64,000 nt of DNA from Toxoplasma gondii ME49 (Eukaryota > Apicomplexa > Conoidasida > Eucoccidiorida > Sarcocystidae), in assembly GCF_000006565.2 (NCBI RefSeq), contig NC_031471.1:1-64000 (forward strand), written 5' to 3'. Made by a program: the position numbers and the translations under genes. This document shows, piece after piece, positions 1 to 10,389 of the stretch. Within the stretch, counting starts at the first letter, position 1, and every line of letters starts with the position of its first letter. A model generated the notes under the pieces. That model was not told the origin of the DNA. It searched no databases and worked only from the letters and a program-made list of their open reading frames with translations.

Positions 1-1896
1 TACTCGGAACAGCGCCACTGATAACTCCGTGGAAAACGTCTTTCGGAGTCGACGGACGAACACCGTTACCCTCGCACAATTAATGTAGCACGAGTAGCCT
101 ATCGCTGCGGCATTTCATCCGTGCCGCTCGCTACGTTTCCTGGCGAGCGAGCTACAGTTTGTCATGATCGCAAAGACCCGCGCTACCTACCACCGGAGAC
201 CGGAACACAATGGGCAGCACCGGCGCGGCCTGAGCGACACTGCCGAAGCACCGACCAGGGCAGGACCAGAAGCGACGGACAGCCAGATGCCGATTTTGTG
301 TTCACGTAGTTGAAATACCGTTCCGGTCTGCACCGGGCGCCTGCCTCCTCAGGCGAGTTCCAGCGCGGTACACAAAATCGACCGCTGCACGACTACGCCG
401 CTCAGTCCGCTCCATTCGTTGCTCGCCTCTACAGTCGCCACAGCGAGGCGCTTTCCTTCCAGTCTCTCCACCGCCCATGCCCTCACAGATCACGATGAAT
501 AGATAGGCCAAGACGAACGAAGCCCCAGCCCTGCGTCACCACGCAATACCGCTGGTACTCCTGAACCGTCATTCAACGAGTCGCTATGGAACTGTGTGTG
601 CCGAGAGATTCCTGGCGTCGGCTGACGAAACCCGAGGGTCCTCTCTCAAACGACACAAGCCGAACAGTCACCGCTCAGGAATCTCCTCCTCAGGAGCCAC
701 GCCAACGCTGTCTCACGTCATCAAACGCATTCTGTCTCGACACCCCCGCATTCATGCCGTGATACCTACCTCCTCAGACTGAGCAATCACTAGCGAAGAC
801 GGCGCCGCAGTCGCCCCACCGTCGACACACCGACTCCGCAAGATACGGCGGACAGCCGCGACGGCATTCTCATCTTCGGTTGGGATGCCGCTCGGGTTGG
901 GAATGTCTCGCTGCATCCCGAGACAATCTGGAATGCATGGCCCACAACCCGGCGTCTCAGGAGGCCCTTCCCACATGTCGGAAATGAGTCAACGCCACCC
1001 TGCCGCTACTGCATTCCTGCGACCATTCCGTCGTTCGCAGGGCCTGCCGAGTAAAACCGCCAGGAGGATGGAGTCACGAGCTCCGCGGCACGAGGCGACA
1101 CCTTCGCAATTCCACCAACCCGGATTGTGCCGAGTCGTGCGTGGCTCGCGAATGTCGTTCCCAGCTGCGTCAACATGGTCGCACGCACGAATCGTGGTGC
1201 TGGTTCAGCGGTGATTGCGAGACTGCTTACCGGCGGAGGCTGGACACGAGGGAAGGCACAGACGCGGCACCAGACACACGGTGGACGCATCCAGAGGCGC
1301 GTGAAATGGCCGTCGACCGCCCATGGTACCTCGCTGGCGAAGACTTGTTGCCACGTTTATCTCTGTGCTGGCGCATCTCCAGACGCCGTCGAACGCGCTG
1401 GATAAAGCCTTGCGACAACGCACACGCCAACAGCTACTCCTTTCCTGGGAACAGCGCCACTGACAACTCCGTGAAAAACGTCTTCCAGAATCGACGGACG
1501 AACGCCGTGAACCCCGCACAATTATTGTAGGATGAATAGCCTATCGCTGCGTGCAACACCCTGGTCGCGTCCACCTCGACGTTGCCCCGCGACCGAGCAA
1601 CCGTTTATCATGGTCGCAGAGACCCGCGCTACCTACCACCGGAGGCTGAAAAACCACGGACAGCACCGACGCGGTCTGAGCCAAAAGGCCGAAGCACCGA
1701 CCAGGGCAGGACCAGAAGCGACGGACTGCCAGATGCCGATTTTGTGTTCACGTCGTTGAAATACCGTTCCGGTCTGCACCGGTCGCCTGCCTCTTCAGGT
1801 GACTTCCAGCGCGATGCACAAAATCGACCGCTGCACGACTACGCCGCTCAGTCCGCTCCATTCGTTGCTCGCCTCTACAGTCGCCACAGCGAGGCG
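1..1896 (-). repeat. Satellite contig, 1442-bp family, upstream of telomere
   Basis: This contig is satellite DNA of the 1442-bp type found at 16.5-20.9 kb. The block around 310-500 matches 20248-20436 almost base for base, and 885-1530 matches 19381-20020. The phase mark 'gagcaatcactagcg' falls at 781. The stretch before it is the end of one unit, and 781-1896 is the first 1116 bases of another, cut off by the gap. The repeated short open frames here are shared by all copies, carry no domain, and are not genes. Minus strand is given because the peptide motif shared with the dispersed repeats reads that way. Its position to the left of the telomere is suspicious and is treated as a finding. 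Confidence 0.9.
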
Positions 1897-1916
1897 NNNN
1901 NNNNNNNNNNNNNNNN
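1897..1916. other. Assembly gap (20 N)
   Basis: A fixed run of 20 N separates the satellite contig from the telomere contig. The same 20-N length recurs at 18032, 20921 and 63211, so it looks like a placeholder and not a measured distance. Confidence 0.95.
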
Positions 1917-2706
1917 AAACCCTAACCTAAACCTAAACCCTAAACCCTAAACCCTAAACCCTAAACCCTAAACCCTAAACCCTAAACCCTAAACCCTAAA
2001 CCCTAAACCCTAAACCCTAAACCCTAAACCCTAAACCCTAAACCCTAAACCCTAAACCCTAAACCCTAAACCCTAAACCCTAAACCCTAAACCCTAAACC
2101 CTAAACCCTAAACCCTAAACCCTAAACCCTAAACCCTAAACCCTAAACCCTAAACCCTAAACCCTAAACCCTAAACCCTAAACCCTAAACCCTAAACCCT
2201 AAACCCTAAACCCTAAACCCTAAACCCTAAACCCTAAACCCTAAACCCTAAACCCTAAACCCTAAACCCTAAACCCTAAACCCTAAACCCTAAACCCTAA
2301 ACCCTAAACCCTAAACCCTAAACCCTAAACCCTAAACCCTAAACCCTAAACCCTAAACCCTAAACCCTAAACCCTAAACCCTAAACCCTAAAACCCTAAA
2401 CCCTAAACCCTAAACCCTAAACCCTAAACCCTAAACCCTAAACCCTAAACCCTAAACCCTAAACCCTAAACCCTAAACCCTAAACCCTAAACCCTAAACC
2501 CTAAACCCTAAACCCTAAACCCTAAACCCTAAACCCTAAACCCTAAACCCTAAACCCTAAACCCTAAACCCTAAACCCTAAACCCTAAACCCTAAACCCT
2601 AAACCCTAAACCCTAAACCCTAAACCCTAAACCCTAAACCCTAAACCCTAAACCCTAAACCCTAAACCCTAAACCCTAAACCCTAAACCCTAAACCCTAA
2701 ACCCTA
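1917..2706 (+). repeat. Telomere repeat tract, CCCTAAA
   Basis: About 112 head-to-tail copies of the heptamer ccctaaa, with a short irregular start (cctaacctaaacctaaa) and one 8-base variant (ccctaaaa) near 2386-2393. This is the C-rich strand of a TTTAGGG telomere, the type known from coccidians, plants and several algae. Reading 5' to 3', C-strand repeats belong at the left end of a chromosome, so the natural chromosome terminus is at the left edge of this tract. The near-perfect repetition argues for a true or very recent telomere and not an old interstitial relic. Confidence 0.97.
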
Positions 2707-2860
2707 GACCCTTAAAAAAACCCTAGACCCTTTAAAAAAACCCTAGACCAACCCTACACCGCGTGATGAACCCCTAAACCGTATAAAGAAACCGTAAGCG
2801 CTAAGGAAAAAAATCCTGAAAACTGTAATGATCCCCCCCAAATAAACCGTAGAAATTGTA
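2707..2860 (+). repeat. Degenerate telomere-proximal repeat
   Basis: Next to the perfect tract the heptamers decay into two copies of a 19-20 base unit, 'ccctagaccctttaaaaaaa' (2702-2720 lacking one t, and 2721-2740), then a third start 'ccctagacca' at 2741. Further scattered telomere-like pieces (cccctaaaccg at 2771, aataaaccgtag at 2841) follow. This gradient from perfect to degenerate is the usual proximal edge of a telomere. Confidence 0.8.
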
Positions 2861-5800
2861 TTCGTGGTGTGCTTCACAAAGGGGTCACCGCCGGTGCATC
2901 ATATACTAAATCCGACGGTCGAACTCTTTCGGGCTCTAATCTTCAAGCTGGGACTGCTACAAAATCGTTTTTACGGAAAGAAAACGGTTCAAAATATGAA
3001 TGACGTTGCAACGGTGTGGCACTAGGGTAACAAGCACGAAGGAATGTGCTTTGGTTGCCAAGCACTGCCGTAAGTCCTAATGCCCTAAAGCCGTTCACTC
3101 TAGCTGTGGCTCATCCTACCAGCGACGCTTTCTGGAAGGCGAGTGATGTATCTACATTCACTGTTTCCCACGTTTTTGGGCAACATATAAATGCTAGCGT
3201 TGCCTGAACATGGGTTTACGGTGGGTACTGGTTTGATCCAGTTGTTGAATAATGCTCGTGAGCGTACGAGCAAGCACCGGACCACCTACCGCATGAAAAA
3301 CGGTGTGCAAATTGCATATGCGAGTATAAGGTGTTCCATGAAATTCACGGCTCAGTGATAGAGCCTGACATTCGCTAAAGTCTTACAGATGCACTAATCA
3401 CGACTACGAGTGTTCACATTAGACACAGCAAAAACACTTCCATGAAAGTTAGAGGTGCCCACAAAAATTGATGATACGATCCTCATGTGATTCGCATGCA
3501 AGACATTCTTTTTCACCGGCAGGTGCTCGTCAAAAGTAGATGTAAGACTCTTCCTCGTGTCTTCCTCGTTCCTAACGTAGTTTCACCTTTCTCCGCACAC
3601 TGCATAATGGACAGCTGCACCCCACTACTCAAACTGGTAGAGGATAGCTTAACCCTGCCCTGATGGTTCCTATTCCCACTCCGAGCAACAAGCGTAGTGT
3701 TGCACCGTCAAATTCATGCCTCATTCGGCCACCAGCAACACATTAAAAGATAATGCTCTGTCTTGCATTACTCCACAAAGCATTCCTCTCTTTTGTCAAT
3801 CTCTGCTCCACCTTCCTCTTCTTTCTCCTAGTGTGACGTAAACGTGGACGATGCAAACGATAACGCTATAGATATATCCGGGAACGGAGGAAGATGCAAA
3901 GAGTGGCCAGTACGATTTAGCGAGCCATTGGTGATAAGATGGCAAGTCACACGATTCTGTATAATGGATCTACTCCCTACATCATTTCCCCCCCTGTTTC
4001 TTCTTGTTTTCCCACGGCCGAGTTGTTTTTTCCGGACCGCGGTGGCACGCTGGCTGGCAAAGACGAGCTATGCGTAAAACCACTGGGACAGGTAGGAAAC
4101 AATACTACACAAGAAGGAGCTAACTCAGTCGCATCATCGACAAAGCATTTCCTTGCCCTTCAAACAATGCGTTCTGCCTTCGAAAAAACATGACCGACAA
4201 GACTCTGTTTCATCCGACCCCAATGATAGGATAATGAACGTCCCCATGTAGCTAAGGAGAGATGCGCATCAACAGTATCATCCGCTTCTTCATTTTCTGC
4301 TGTTCAGCCTCTTCCTCTGTGCTGCCGTGACGTTTCCCCCACATCGGTATTGATGCGTTTGGCTTGCCCCTAAAATATATAGTCGCGTGCCTGACAATAC
4401 AACATCCGCGACGAACAAATGTGTCAACAGAGAAGTCGTTGATGACTGCAGACTCTCTGGCTTATACAGACTACACCTAAAAATCCATTGTCACTAGGGA
4501 TGAAATTAAACCAGTTGTGGAATAATATGGTCCTTCCGTTTTTTATCTTTGGAAAAGATAACGTCATGATAACACAAAGCGTCAGAGTTCGGGAAGGCTC
4601 TTCGTTTTTGCACTGACACCAGAACAGAAGCAAGATATTTCCACACTTTCTGCTTCGAAGCAAGTTGCCCCTCAGGCAGATGCAGCGGATCAGAGACCCA
4701 CCGCACAGATCACGAATTCCGTTAAAAATTATCTCTACTCAGCACAAGGAGCTTGTCTGATCACGACAAATTCCTGCTTTGGTGTAGCGTGGTCGCTCTG
4801 GCGACACCGTGTATGCCTGGGCCTGGGGCAACAGTAGCAACTTCCATTCATATAGTGGCTGTGGTTTTGCAGCCGGTGTTTCCACTGCCCGTCATCTTTT
4901 CATCGTCTGACAACTTCGGGAAACTTTGAGTTGCTGACGCCTACAACTGCTGCTCACACACAAGCCACCTACATTCTTCAGCTGCGAATGCCCGACAAGG
5001 ACAGACAATAAACATGTGGTGGGACTATTAACACTCGCCTGCATTGTTACGTGACAAAATACAGTTTCACTTGCCACACGATTTGTGATTCACATACCTT
5101 CACTGCAGCCTGTCTGGAGGAAAAGCATACTTTCTCTTTTGTACATCGCGTTGAAACGACACACATGAGGCGTTCCATTTTTGCCTGAAGCAACGCTCTT
5201 ATATATGTGGCGAAACCAAAATGCGGCTACTGTCTCAGGATAGAGTGGCACGGCACTCGATGGCACTTTTCTCTCCACTAGAGGAGCGACCGCAGTAATA
5301 ACAAAATGACGTTTGCGTCGTTATCCATTACCAGCGTCCATCTGTCCATTTAACGCGTCTCGCTCCCTACCTGAGTGTTTTTAGTTCTTACGCTATAGTT
5401 TTCGTTTCACCCAGGGAAGCATGCCTCTCGCCAGTAACCACTCATCCACTCTCATGTTAAATGCAGTCCGTCATTTGCCAACCCATCCATGCATCCGTAC
5501 ACAATCCGGCTCAAGCGAACAACAAAAACACATATTGCTACATACTACCCCGGCGTGCAGATTCTATGCTGCATGTCCAACACGATCGCCTCCTACAATC
5601 TTCTCCTGAAGAGCGAAATCACAAAGCCGTCCAACAAATGAAAAGCAATAAGCCGATGCGTACAATGGACGCGCAAAATTTTCGCTATTAAGAATGCATC
5701 TGTCGTTGTACTGATGAAGTTTTACGGACCTCTAGTCCCAGGAACCAAGCGTGTATGATCGTCGTTAAGCGCGGCAACCTACGGACGTGTACATCTTTAA

Positions 5801-7100
5801 CGCAGACCTGTCCCACTGCAGTCTGGCTGACACTGATTTTTCCAGAAAGCGCAAGACCGTCAATCCACACAATACACTGAGCCAACGATACCCAGTGGAC
5901 CTGTCGTCTGGTGGCACCACGTCGCCCTTCTCCGCCGACCATGCAACTAACTATAGCACATCCTACACAACAAGAATGACTGGAAAAGAACCAAGGTTAA
6001 GCGCGTGACTGAAGCATTCGTGTGTCCCTGTGCACCTGTCGCCAACTGACAGATCCTCAACATTGAGTCATTATTTTTTCCTCTCTACTTGGTTACCACG
6101 TTCTCCACGAGGCGAGCCTGTCTCTACAGTCTGCGAAGCTCACCAGCCGTCTCGTCGACCCACATCCCAGGATTTGTGTCGTTCAGCAGGAATGTGGTCC
6201 ACTTTTCACGGGTTCAGCATCATCTCCGCGCTCACCTGACCTTCCCTATTCCGTCATTCACTAGAAAAAATAATCTGTGACCAGTCGCACACGACATAAA
6301 GCGCTTGATACATCTAAGAGCTTCGGCCAGAGGAGACGCATGACTTGAGACACTCTCGAGTGCCTGTTACAGGAAGGCAAGGAGAAATTCAGTCGACGGC
6401 AACCTTCAGTTACGGTTTCGTGATCGTGCACAAGCGCATCAAATATCGATGCAGCGAATGAGCTTACGCACTGCATCCAGGAATAACAGTAGGCGACTCG
6501 CAAGCCGCGTATCATGCGAAACGAAGACACTACTGTAAGGTAAAGTGCTTGTGAATCCAGTAAGCCTATGTCCCCCCTGTCGAGGTAAGACCTTGGAACA
6601 GGGGAAGGGCCAGAGCGAAGAATCAGTCTGTGGGAACTTGGTAAAACATGTGGTTACGCAAACCTGAAGACGTACACGGTGTAGGGGCTGCTACATGTCA
6701 CATTTCTACATGCGGCAACTTGACGCCGACGTACTGAAAAAAGTTGGAAGCATCGCGATCGCCCCAGTATCTCGTATTCCACAAAGCATCACAAACGACG
6801 CAATTCTCTGACAAGGCGACAGCTAGCCGCTGGGCCATTGTTCTTTAAGCCGCTCCTAGACGTCACTCGCAGCATCCGACAGTAAAACACGTTGATCACC
6901 CACAAAACATTGACGCGAATCATGTCCTGTCACTGCTTACGTTCCTCACACCTCAGTAGTATCACGTACCCTCAGGTACCACTCTATGCAAATTAAAATA
7001 TACTATAGCACAGTCGAGAACGTCGAGTGTTTGTGACACCAATGCATTCTTCCACGAACCACACTCACCAACACTGATATTATTAGGTTAAACAGAAAAT
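2861..7100. other. Subtelomeric DNA without a recognisable gene
   Basis: About 4.2 kb that is richer in A+T and less strand-biased than the rest of the window (line 4441-4500 has 15 C and 11 G). All open frames are under 90 codons, start at arbitrary positions and show no domain, signal peptide or membrane segment that I trust. Three minus-strand spots (about 3.24, 4.53 and 5.15 kb) resemble pieces of the dispersed family described elsewhere and are entered separately at low confidence. No RNA gene was recognised. Confidence 0.6.
3100..5278 (-). pseudogene. Possible faint remnants of the dispersed minus-strand family
   Basis: Three short minus-strand segments resemble segments elsewhere. At about 5.14-5.17 kb the peptide VCRFNAMYK parallels VCRFNTTCK at 51.47 kb and VQRFNTCGR at 48.83 kb. 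At about 4.53 kb the end of a frame reads HIIPQLV, like VIPQLVKF at 51.31 kb. At about 3.24 kb the same DNA position reads SIIQQLDQ. The DNA 'ccagttgt(t/g)gaataat' is shared by 3237-3252 and 4510-4525. Each match is short, and together they only suggest that decayed family members extend to within 1 kb of the telomere. No open frame survives. Confidence 0.3.
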
Positions 7101-7132
7101 ACACAGCTGTGGCACTCTCCTACATTCTTTGT

Positions 7133-7552
7133 CTAGTCCATCTGTGACACCGGCAGCGACAAAAAGACACCCAGATCGCGTGGCGAATCCAATGTCGGCC
7201 ACAGTCTGACACACGCTATCGCACACATCCTTCTGACCGCCGTCGAGATCACTCGCGTTTGCTGACACTCGTGTCCTCTGCGGGGCGACCTCTCGCTGGA
7301 TCTACTGCAGGCGCCCCCCCACCAGGCAGCGCACCACGAAACGCTCTCCACCCCGGTTGCACCGTTCAGCGCCCCAATTGTCCTCGCCGACGCTTGACGC
7401 GGTGTCGCTGCTACTAATACCCAAGAGTGGTCCGACAATGACATTCCCGTAAACTCAGACTCATAGTCTCGCGGTGTCCCACATGACAATTCAGGGTACA
7501 CACCACATCGCAGCGCATGGCAATAATCACGAATTGCCGACGGAGCCGCCAC
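7133..7552 (-). CDS. Unrecognised 139-codon open frame
   Basis: This is the longest uninterrupted frame in non-satellite, N-free DNA next to the 675-bp repeats. It starts with MAAPSAIRDY, has a central stretch DHSWVLVAATPRQASARTIG and ends LSLPVSQMD. It has several Cys and Trp residues (SWCAAWWGGA near residues 72-81) but no motif that I know, no signal peptide and no membrane helix. In this C-rich strand setting the minus strand is G-rich and TAA/TAG stops are less frequent, so a 139-codon frame can arise by chance. It could be one exon of a spliced gene or a relic of the dispersed family, which runs on the same strand. I would not call it a gene without transcript or homology support. Confidence 0.2.
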   Translation of the reverse strand: MAAPSAIRDYCHALRCGVYPELSCGTPRDYESEFTGMSLSDHSWVLVAATPRQASARTIGALNGATGVESVSWCAAWWGGACSRSSERSPRRGHECQQTRVISTAVRRMCAIACVRLWPTLDSPRDLGVFLSLPVSQMD

Positions 7553-7730
7553 TGAAAGAAGGAATCACTGGATTCAGATCCAGCTCCATCTGCGTTCTAC
7601 CGCGTGCAGAACCAAGATCCGTGCTCAATACCATCCGTGACGCCAGCTGAAGCCTACGCCACACATCAGAAAACACTTCTCACACCGTAAACAAACCGTT
7701 CAGCACCAGATCACTAATCACCTGCGCCCT
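7553..7730. other. Short unique spacer before the 675-bp repeats
   Basis: No gene or motif seen. The 3' part runs into the first 675-bp unit, whose left edge carries the 'cgtaccgtttcacaacc' variant. Confidence 0.5.
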
Positions 7731-9798
7731 CGTACCGTTTCACAACCATCCGCTTGCAACACATCGAAGACAGGATGATGTGACTGACTCCACCGATTTC
7801 CTCCTCCCGACACCACACTCATATGCACACCCACTCTACTAGGAAATTGTTCCAGCACGAACGCCATCCTGGAAACAACACGACGTTTTGTCGCACGTGG
7901 ACCTGCCCCGTTCATAGTGGCAAACCAGCACTCGAGTCAAGTGGGCGTCAGGCCTGCCCATCCTGTGTCACCAGACACTGAATATCACCGATTTCGGTTT
8001 GGACAACAGAGTCACTGCCCGGAAGCGATGCCAATCCAATTCAGCACATCGAGCCTCTCCTCGATGGAAGCCTACACACCGCCCATACGACCCACCACCG
8101 TAGTGTTCCTACATCGGTGTCCTAGACAGCGGCAAACAGCAATGGACCCACAAAACGAAGTGACGTATCCGATTTCATCATGTGTCACATTTTTGGAGTT
8201 CCATGTTGTTTCAGCTCCCGCCAACCCGAGTCAAATTGTCATCTACGCATCGCCGCATCATCTTTGCATTCGCTCCAAAAAACGGCATCTGTTCTGTCCC
8301 TCTGCCTCGCCTCCAACCGGCATATAACCAGGCGTTGACGGCGAGTGTCACCCCGACGCTCGTAAACACACAAGCGGCCATCAGGCGACGTCTCAGCCGC
8401 ACCCTCGTGTCGCTTCACCACCATCCACTTGCAACACATCGAAGACAGGATGATGTGACTGACTCCACCGATTTCCTCCTCCCGACACCACACTCATATG
8501 CACACCCACTCTACTAGGAAACTGTTCCAGCACGAACGCCATCCTGGAAACAACACGACGTTTTGTCGCACGTGGACCTGCCCCGTTCATAGTGGCAAAC
8601 CAGCACTCGAGTCAAGTGGGCGTCAGGCCTGCCCTTCCTGTGTCACCAGACACTGAATATCACCGATTTCGGTTTGGACAACAGAGTCACTGCCCGGAAG
8701 CGATGCCAATCCAATTCAGCACATCGAGCCTCTCCTCGATGGAAGCCTACACACCGCCCATACGACCCACCACCGTAGTGTTCCTACATCGGTGTCCTAG
8801 ACAGCGGCAAACAGCAATGGACCCACAAAACGAAGTGACGTATCCGATTTCATCATGTGTCACATTTTTGGAGTTCCATGTTGTTTCAGCTCCCGCCAAC
8901 CCGAGTCAAATTGTCATCTACGCATCGCCGCATCATCTTTGCATTCGCTCCAAAAAACGGCATCTGTTCTGTCCCTCTGCCTCGCCTCCAACCGGCATAT
9001 AACCAGGCGTTGACGGCGAGTGTCACCCCGACGCTCGTAAACACACAAGCGGCCATCAGGCGACGTCTCAGCCGCACCCTCGTGTCGCTTCACCACCATC
9101 CACTTGCAACACATCGAAGACAGGATGATGTGACTGACTCCACCGATTTCCTCCTCCCGACACCACACTCATATGCACACCCACTCTACTAGGAAATTGT
9201 TCCAGCACGAACGCCATCCTGGAAACAACACGACGTTTTGTCGCACGTGGACCTGCCCCGTTCATAGTGGCAAACCAGCACTCGAGTCAAGTGGGCGTCA
9301 GGCCTGCCCATCCTGTGTCACCAGACACTGAATATCACCGATTTCGGTTTGGACAACAGAGTCACTGCCCGGAAGCGATGCCAATCCAATTCAGCACATC
9401 GAGCCTCTCCTCGATGGAAGCCTACACACCGCCCATACGACCCACCACCGTAGTGTTCCTACATCGGTGTCCTAGACAGCGGCAAACAGCAATGGACCCA
9501 CAAAACGAAGTGACGTATCCGATTTCATCATGTGTCACATTTTTGGAGTTCCATGTTGTTTCAGCTCCCGCCAACCCGAGTCAAATTGTCATCTACGCAT
9601 CGCCGCATCATCTTTGCATTCGCTCCAAAAAACGGCATCTGTTCTGTCCCTCTGCCTCGCCTCCAACCGGCATATAACCAGGCGTTGACGGCGAGTGTCA
9701 CCCCGACGCTCGTAAACACACAAGCGGCCATCAGGCGACGTCTCAGCCGCACGCTCGTACCGTTTCACAACCATCTGCTTGCAACACATGGAAGACAG
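7731..9798. repeat. 675-bp tandem repeat, three copies
   Basis: Three head-to-tail units with a period of exactly 675 bp: the same sequence starts at 7917, 8592 and 9267, and 'gcaacacat' recurs at 7757, 8432 and 9107, with a fourth, partial recurrence at 9781. The units are nearly identical. The internal junctions read 'gtgtcgcttcaccaccatccactt', whereas the outer left and right edges share the variant 'gtaccgtttcacaaccatc'. That pattern is expected when an ancestral unit expanded by unequal exchange and the flanks kept the older version. The 60-140 codon frames inside are identical in all copies on both strands and show no protein signature, so I do not treat them as genes. Confidence 0.95.
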
Positions 9799-10389
9799 AA
9801 CTACTGTCTACATCATCTGCAAGATCTCGCATGCGGTATCAAACCAGCGTGCAAGAGAATGTGGTTTGTGTCGCGGACATGTGATTAGGAATAACATGAT
9901 CGGATTCCGTACGCTGTTGATCTGGTGAACAACGAGAAGCGGTTCGCGAGACGGAGCAATGTATCGTGACCGACAGCCCATCGACTAGCTGAAAAGCCAC
10001 CGTCGCCGGCCACGAGTGGACTCTCATTTGCCGACGCATTTTCCATAAGGAGGATACACTCGAGCGCACCAGGTATTTCGTGCCGTGGCCGATGCACATG
10101 CCGCACCGCGTGAAGCGAATTATTTACGGACCTGGTAAGACCCCAAAAGATCGAGTCGTTATTGTCTTTATCACTGAGGCACCGTTCACGCCTCATAATG
10201 CAACAAGAGCCCCCACACCATGCAGTCCTGCAGACTCAGAACACGCAAATCTAATCAAACATTACGCCACAAACGCTCTTGGCAGACACATCGCCTCCAC
10301 TGGTAATTACAGGGGAATCCGGCTGGTGGGCATGATTCCACCGCCTTCATGATCGCAAAACTGCGCGCGACTTGACGTCACCTTGCTCA
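9799..10389. other. Spacer with diverged repeat fragments, no gene
   Basis: No open frame above about 100 codons and none with a domain. The segment 'attccaccgccttcatgatcgcaaaactg' region (about 10330-10380) resembles 13715-13760 and 14290-14350, so the right part belongs to the diverged repeat family that follows. Confidence 0.5.

Noticed and set aside
1917..2706. CRISPR-like or minisatellite reading of the CCCTAAA tract
   Set aside because: There are no spacers; it is a plain heptamer telomere repeat in a eukaryotic context.
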